Source: Azorinus chamasolen (lineage: Eukaryota; Mollusca; Bivalvia; Cardiida; Solecurtidae). Taken from it: a DNA stretch of 64,000 nt. Position numbers and translations under genes: made by a program. The stretch is taken from assembly GCA_963576725.1 (NCBI GenBank), contig OY755241.1:3952562-4016561 (forward strand), written 5' to 3'. Positions 59,462 through 64,000 of the stretch are shown piece after piece. A model generated the notes under the pieces. The model searched no databases. It had not been told where the DNA came from and saw nothing but the letters and a program-made list of their open reading frames with translations. Position 1 is the stretch's first letter, and each line of letters opens with the position of its first letter.

Positions 59462-59707
59462 CTGTTGTGCCTGAACACTCATGAAGAGCATGTTCAATTT
59501 ATAGCCGAATATGTTCATGGTGTGGGTGAGGTTAAGGGTCCCGATGTGCCCTTCCGGTGGTGCGTTCTGGCTCCACTGGGCGGTCCACGTATGCCAGGCA
59601 AAGCTAAAGTACTTGCTCCACATCGTGGTGAGGTTGATACCGGCCGCAATCACAGGGGTGTGCACCTGTTTCAAGTGGGCTACGTCAGCGCCGTTCTCAG
59701 GAATCTC
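59462..59707 (-). CDS. nvd: Cholesterol 7-desaturase (neverland/DAF-36), iron-site exon
   Basis: 82 codons, phase 0 at both ends, starting EIPENGADVAHLKQVHTP. Asp8, His11 and His16 of this exon match the D-x2-H-x4-H signature that places two His ligands on the mononuclear Fe(II) and the bridging Asp next to it; ENGADVAHL is a strong neverland/DAF-36 marker. WSKYFSFAWHTWTAQWSQN follows, then LTHTMNIFGYKLN. The acceptor is GCTACTTCAG and the donor GTAATT on the - strand. The Rieske [2Fe-2S] exons expected upstream were not found to 64000, so they lie outside. The gene runs right to left, convergent with the Pax gene. Confidence 0.92.
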
Positions 59708-59788
59708 CTGAAGTAGCAAATGACGTCATGTGATTCTATAAATAACTTAAGGTTTACTAACACCAAGCCCTTTGTAAGCTATTGTTGA

Positions 59789-59850
59789 ACAAATTGTGAT
59801 TACCTATGAAAAAAGTTTGGACCCAGATGAGAGGCCGGGTAATTGATAGT
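59789..59850 (+). mobile_element. TTAA-4 hairpin relic, left arm
   Basis: GATTACCTATGAAAAAAGTT and TGGACCCAGATGAGAGGCCG; right arm absent. Confidence 0.5.
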
Positions 59851-59880
59851 GATTTTGAAACTAACAACAACAATAGGGTC

Positions 59881-60015
59881 ATGGTTCCAGATAAGATGCG
59901 TAAATTAATGTATTTTCAAGAATAACTTCTTTATTTCTCCACCAAACCCTTCGAGACGATTCTAAAGACTGGTCACAACATAGGATTTAGTGGAGAAATG
60001 ACGATTTTAGTATCA
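59881..60015. mobile_element. FB-F foldback element, one arm shortened
   Basis: AAGAATAACTTCTTTATTTC, CTCCACCAAACCC, then directly TTCGAGACGATTCTAAAGAC and the second arm. Confidence 0.78.
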
Positions 60016-60111
60016 GAGTATCAGAGAGGGGACAACTTTGCAGACGAAACTTACTTAGCGTTCATAGAGTTTCAAGAGGGGAAAAGAAATGTCGGTGAAT
60101 GTCTTAACACT

Positions 60112-60360
60112 GAAACCTTTCCCTGTTCTATACTTAGTCCAAATCTCAATACCCAATGAATATTCATGGACAAAATAGTTATAACGAAATATGAAAGATG
60201 GAACAGTGTAGCCATTTTAGAGATTAAAGAAACAGATCTACCAAATTCCATCAGCAAACAGAGCAGACCCTGATCAGACGGCTCCTATAGGAGCCGTCTG
60301 ATCTGGGTCTACTCTGTTTGCAGATGCGTGAAAATGCGTTTATATGAGGGAAAGGGTTAA
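60112..60360 (-). mobile_element. TTAA-1 MITE, full length
   Basis: CCTTTCCCTGTTCTATACTT to TATATGAGGGAAAGGGTTAA; hairpin 60254-60321 with apex GCTCCTATAGGAGC. Right TTAA shared with the next element. Confidence 0.9.
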
Positions 60361-61318
60361 CCCTTATCTTATGTATATTCCTTTTAACGCATTTGCAAAC
60401 AGAGCAGACCAAGATCAGAAGTAGCCTATAGGAGCCGTGTGATCAGTGTCCGTTATGTTTCCCTATGGAATTATATAGACCCTATAGGAGCCGTCTGATC
60501 AGTGTCCGTTATGTTTCCCTATGGAATTATATAGACCCTATAGGAGCCGTGTGATCAGTGTCCGTTATGTTTCCCTATGGAATTATATAGACCCTATAGG
60601 AGCCGTGTGATCAGTGTCCGTTATGTTTCCCTATGGAATTATATAGACCCTATAGGAGCCGTCTGATCAGTGTCCGTTATGTTTCCCTATGGAATTATAT
60701 AGACCCTATAGGAGCCGTCTGATCAGTGTCCGTTATGTTTCCCTGTGGAATTATATAGACCCTATAGGAGCCGTCTGATCAGTGTCCGTTATGTTTCCCT
60801 GTGGAATTATATAGACCCTATAGGAGCCGTCTGATCAGTGTCCGTTATGTTTCCCTATGGAATTATATAGACCCTATAGGAGCCGTCTGATCAGTGTCCG
60901 TTATGTTTCCCTATGGAATTATATAGACCCTATAGGAGCCGTGTGATCAGTGTCCGTTATGTTTCCCTATGGAATTATATAGACCCTATAGGAGCCGTCT
61001 GATCAGTGTCCGTTATGTTTCCCTATGGAATTATATAGACCCTATAGGAGCCGTCTGATCAGTGTCCGTTATGTTTCCCTATGGAATTATATAGACCCTA
61101 TAGGAGCCGTCTGATCAGTGTCCGTTATGTTTCCCTATGGAATTATATAGACCCTATAGGAGCCGTCTGATCAGTGTCCGTTATGTTTCCCTATGGAATT
61201 ATATAGACCCTATAGGAGCCGTGTGATCAGTGTCCGTTATGTTTCCCTATGGAATTATATAGACCTGAGTGTATAGTTGTTGTCTGGGTCAAAAGTTTTC
61301 CTGTTCAGGTAACATTAT
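60357..61318 (+). mobile_element. TTAA-type MITE inflated by an internal array
   Basis: TTAACCCTTATCTTATGTAT start, CAAACAGAGCAGACCAAGAT arm, then the 56-bp array, then body GTCTGGGTCAAAAGTTTTCC. Confidence 0.8.
60425..61264. repeat. 56-bp tandem array, 15 copies, from a hairpin arm
   Basis: Each unit holds CTATAGGAGCCGT(G/C)TGATC, AGTGTCCGTTATGTTTCCC and TATGGAATTATATAGACC. 840 bp is exactly 15 x 56. The unit starts at the hairpin tip and covers the right arm plus the flank. Confidence 0.97.
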
Positions 61319-61430
61319 ATGTCATAAGCAAACAGAACAGACCCTGATCAGACGGCTCCAATAGGACCCGTCTGATCTGGGTCTTCTCTGTTTACAAAGG
61401 CGTGAAGAGGCGTTTATATAAAGGGTTTAA
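61319..61430 (-). mobile_element. TTAA-2 MITE, left part lost
   Basis: CATAAGCAAACAGAACAGAC, hairpin GATCAGACGGCTCC / GACCCGTCTGATCTGGG, end TATATAAAGGGTTTAA. Confidence 0.72.
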
Positions 61431-61734
61431 CACCACAACGTCGGATGGTATAAATCAGTACACGATAACACAACATGCATTTTCTTAGAAAATGCGTTAA
61501 AATGACATTTGTTTTGGAAGAAACACTCCTTGACAACACGTGTTCACTTTACAATAGCCGACCGTCTTCTTGTTTGTTTACGTGGTTTATTGTTTCTTTT
61601 TTTTCTTTTTTTATGCATGATTCTCTTTCATTTCGTTACATAAACAACAGCCAACGTGTTATGTATACAACTTATCAAATTCTGATATAACGCCATGTGT
61701 CACTTCGTCTTAACAGACCGTATATATACATCTT
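61431..61734. other. No gene or repeat recognised
   Basis: AT-rich sequence; the 71-codon ORF here has no recognisable domain. Confidence 0.35.
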
Positions 61735-61868
61735 ATTCTGAATCTTTAAAGCAGGAATTGCGGTAGCTGAATTCAGGGCAAAAGTAATGCAGAAATCTTT
61801 CAAGGGAGCTTTCTGTATTACTTTTCCCCCTGCATAAAGCAACCACCTGTATGTTTAGACTCCTATGC
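61735..61868. mobile_element. TA-2 MITE, degenerate
   Basis: CAGGGCAAAAGTAATGCAGA / GCTTTCTGTATTACTTTTCC hairpin; terminal CAGT not found. Confidence 0.6.
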
Positions 61869-62155
61869 TTAACCCTTTACTTCATAAATACGCATTTCTA
61901 CGTTTTTGCAAACAGAGCAGACCCAGATCAGACGGCTCCTATTGGATTAGGGTCTGCTATGTTTGATGGTATTATATAGATCTGATTCTACAGCTTCTGT
62001 ACGATTAAAAAATGCCATGTGTTCATACGCCATTACAACAATTTCAGCTAATGAATATTCATAAATCATGTCTATATTATTCCATAAGCAAACCTGGACC
62101 GTCTGGTCTGTGTTTACTCTGTTTGCAAAGGTGTATTTATGGAGTAATGATTATT
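61869..62155. mobile_element. Two TTAA-2 MITEs head to tail
   Basis: Forward copy from TTAACCCTTTACTTCATAAA to AATGAATATTCATAAATC; then a reverse copy from TCTATATTATTCCATAAGC to TTTATGGAGTAATG with most of its hairpin deleted. Confidence 0.72.
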
Positions 62156-62607
62156 TAACACTTTTCTTTAGGAAAATCCCACACTATTCACCACAAGCTT
62201 GACCAGTTTGAATTTTGGAATAGTCCATTTGGAAATCCAGCATTATAAGGGTTAACCTACCAAATGCATGTTTAGACGCCTGTGTTCAATATGTTCAATG
62301 GGTACTTTGTAAGTGATCGGTTAAAACAGGGTTTAATTATCTATACCGAGCATAAATAATAAATTTGTGTTTAGATGTAGAGATAAGAACACAGATCTCT
62401 AATATTGTATATAAAACAATGACCACAGTGGGGTTAAATAAACACCATGCCGTGGCGCCTTTACAGACTTTATCGACAAATACAAAAAAATCAAACAGGC
62501 ATTTCAATAACGAATATTGTTCATATATAAAATTACTGACATATGAAAATAATTTCGACACTGGCATTTATTTATAGCTTCCGTAAACAGGAACTTAAAG
62601 TTATGTA
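62156..62607. other. No gene supported
   Basis: A TA-2-like relic (TTTAGACGCCTGTGTTCAAT) lies near 62270. The overlapping ORFs on both strands (62337-62577) show no domain. Confidence 0.35.
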
Positions 62608-62746
62608 CAGTTGAACTTCGATATCTCAACATCGGATAACTCGAACTTCGGATAACTCGAAGTAACAGATCGGTCTTTCCAGAATTTGTAATGCAGAATT
62701 GTTCTAAAATGTATCACTACGCATATCTAGAAACACACGCGGCAGC

Positions 62747-62975
62747 TTATCCCATTCCCTCATATTGACGACTTTTGACGACTCTGTAAAAGTGAATTTG
62801 TGAAAAACATTGTGATAAATAGAGCATTTGCTACTACAGTAGCAAATGCTCTATTTATCACAATGGTTTCAAACTACAAAATTCTAAAAGTTTCTTTTCT
62901 CTAGTTAATGCTCCTTTTCGGTAGATTTATTGAAAGAGGTTGGGTCTAAAAATAGCCTATGAGGTAATGGGTTAA
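62747..62975 (+). mobile_element. TTAA-3 MITE (nested)
   Basis: TTATCCCATTCCCTCATATT start and GAGGTAATGGGTTAA end. The hairpin tip is GCTACTACAGTAGC, still pairing after compensating changes on both sides. Confidence 0.88.
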
Positions 62976-62989
62976 CACGTGAACTTTCA

Positions 62990-63220
62990 GAATTACTTTA
63001 GATCATCCTACTGATGCAGTTTGACGTCTCTGTAGAAGTAGTTTTTGAAACCATTGTGATAAATAGAGCATTTGCTCCATAGGAGCAAATGCTCTATTTA
63101 TCACAATGGTTTCAAAGCTACATAATTCTAAAATTACCCTTTTCTCTAGTAAGTGCCCCTTTTCGGTAGATTTATTCAAAGAGATTGGGTCTAAAAATAG
63201 TCTAGGAGAGAATGAGTTAA
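62990..63220 (+). mobile_element. Second TTAA-3 MITE (nested)
   Basis: GACGTCTCTGTAGAAGTAG, hairpin 63049-63113 with tip GCTCCATAGGAGC, end GGAGAGAATGAGTTAA. Left end decayed. Confidence 0.8.
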
Positions 63221-63339
63221 ACTATGATCCTGAGAAACTTAAGATAAGAACTCGAGTGACTCTAAATACTGTGATGTCGAAGTAATTTCTATATGGTCCC
63301 GTGGAGTTCGAGATATCGAAGTCCAACTGCACTTAACTA

Positions 63340-63574
63340 CAGTTGGACTTCGCCATCTCAAACTTCAAGGGACCATGCAATATTGTTCATGATAACAGAC
63401 GTTCAAGTCACCCGCTTTCTGGTCTGGGCAATTTCTTAGGTTCACAGCTTACTGCAGGTCTGACTTTAGACCTGCATTAAGCAGTCACGAGTGGTTCTAC
63501 ATGGTAGAGCAATTCTGTATTGTACGTTTTGGAAGGTCTGAACTTTTAGTTCGAGTTATGCCAAAGTTCAACTG
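63340..63574. mobile_element. TA-4 MITE
   Basis: CAGTTGGACTTCGCCATCTC to TGCCAAAGTTCAACTG with TA both sides; central GCAGGTCTGA / AGACCTGCATTAAGC. Confidence 0.85.
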
Positions 63575-63611
63575 TATTTATATATTATATAAATAAACAG
63601 GCAGTGAAATG

Positions 63612-63720
63612 GTTAACCCTTTGAACGCTGATTCACTGCCATTTGCAAACAGTGTAGACACAGATCAGAGGGCTCTCCTAGATGAGCATTTTGATCAATG
63701 TCTGCACTGTTTATTTTTAA
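63612..63720 (+). mobile_element. TTAA-6-like MITE, left part
   Basis: TTAACCCTTTGAACGCTGAT, hairpin GCAAACAGTGTAGACACAGA / TCAATGTCTGCACTGTTT. The right end is not identified. Confidence 0.55.
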
Positions 63721-64000
63721 AAAAATAAATCATTTAGGAACTTCAAGCCTTTCATACGGAGTGGATCCTATAGCTATATACTGATGGGCTATTCCACTCT
63801 GAAAATTTACTCAGTGCTCATGCACTACACACAGGGCGCACTGCCTGTGAAACTAACGGCACTACATCACCTGCGTTTATTTGCTAACGGGCTATTAGCC
63901 GTATAGAAGCGGAAACAGCAAACAACATACCGGGTACCTTGTCGTATGTTAAACACTTAGCATAAGTTTTGTCGTACATTGTTAGTTTTACCCTTTACTC
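63721..64000. other. No feature recognised at the right edge
   Basis: Moderately GC-rich, no exon with conserved Rieske motifs; ends in TTTTACCCTTTACTC, the probable start of another TTAA-2 element cut by the window edge. Confidence 0.4.

Larger units (their letters stand above)
62608..63329. mobile_element. TA-4 MITE interrupted by TTAA-3 elements
   Basis: CAGTTGAACTTCGATATCTC start, body to CACGCGGCAGC; resumes near 63225 and ends TATCGAAGTCCAACTG. The insert lies in the TTAA/TTAT of the central hairpin arm. Confidence 0.8.

Noticed and set aside
59384..59716. 110-aa ORF on the + strand
   Set aside because: It is the antisense shadow of the neverland iron-site exon.
60425..61264. CRISPR-like regular array
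   Set aside because: The 56-bp units are whole tandem copies without distinct spacers.
59720..64000. Search for the Rieske [2Fe-2S] exons of neverland
   Set aside because: No C-P-H-x-G-A or C-P-F-H-G-W-like coding segment was recognised on the - strand; they are probably beyond the window.

Overview
The window is animal nuclear DNA, most likely from a bivalve or other mollusc. The grounds are spliced genes of invertebrate type, a Tx1/L1-like LINE, a mollusc-type SINE, and a very high density of short non-autonomous DNA transposons (MITEs). There are no operons, ribosome-binding sites or other prokaryotic signals. The species cannot be named from the sequence alone.

Two real host genes can be read. 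(1) A Pax gene of the eyegone (Pax-eyg) type lies on the + strand. It has five coding exons (29016-29184, 30365-30526, 31713-31955, 41431-41621, 43391-43636) whose splice phases all agree and give a 336-aa protein: the end of a truncated PAI helix, a RED half-paired domain and a paired-class homeodomain. A TATA box (14902-14910) and a possible untranslated first exon ending in GTAAGT (15046) lie 14 kb upstream and may be its promoter. (2) The last three coding exons of a neverland/DAF-36-type cholesterol 7-desaturase lie on the - strand (59707-59462, 59042-58869, 56441-56274). They carry the mononuclear-iron ligand motif and the stop codon; the Rieske half lies beyond the right edge.

Layout. 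1-11751: a giant inverted repeat (arms about 2.6 and 2.85 kb) holding a smaller inverted repeat (arms about 720 bp) and a 5'-truncated LINE tail. 11752-28600: microsatellites, MITEs, one SINE and the putative promoter. 29000-43640: the eyegone exons, with a nearly intact Tx1/L1-like LINE (ORF1 34435-35541, ORF2 36071-39877) in intron 3. 41850-61264: large tandem arrays (44 bp x 11, 33 bp x 30, 56 bp x 15) among MITEs, then the desaturase exons.

MITE families as named here. TTAA-flanked (piggyBac-like, ends CCC...GGG): TTAA-1 (ends ...CATATAAACGTG / CATAGAACAGGGAAAGGG), TTAA-2 (ends CCCTTTACTCCATAAATACG / ATTCATGGAGTAAAGGG), TTAA-3 (CCCATT...; hairpin GAAACCATTGTGATAAATAG), TTAA-4 (CCCTTTCGCTGCCAA...; hairpin CAAACAGTTTGGATCC), TTAA-5 (CCATTCTCTTGCT...AGCAAGCGAAGG) and rarer TTAA-6 variants. 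TA-flanked (Tc1/mariner-pogo-like, ends CAGT...ACTG): TA-1 (CCGGAATTCTAGTAGA; hairpin AAGTCATGCAGAAAGCTCC), TA-2 (AAGCGGCCA; hairpin AAAAGTAATGCAGAAAGCTCC), TA-3 (TATAACGGCCACTAAATT; hairpin AAGTAAAACAGAACGCTCC), TA-4 (CAGTTGAACTTCGATATCTC) and TA-5 (CAGTAAAATCACGATTATTCG). Foldback families: FB-F, FB-H and FB-I. 'Strand +' for TTAA elements means the end carrying the paired ACGC motifs (or the CCCTTTCGCTGCC end) comes first.

The most striking pattern is that families with different ends, different target sites and different hairpin arms share one hairpin tip, GCTCC-NNNN-GGAGC (loop mostly TATA). Two elements look like arm exchanges between families at that tip. The window also gives direct filled/empty-site evidence for TTAA insertion and shows three tandem arrays that grew out of MITE pieces.
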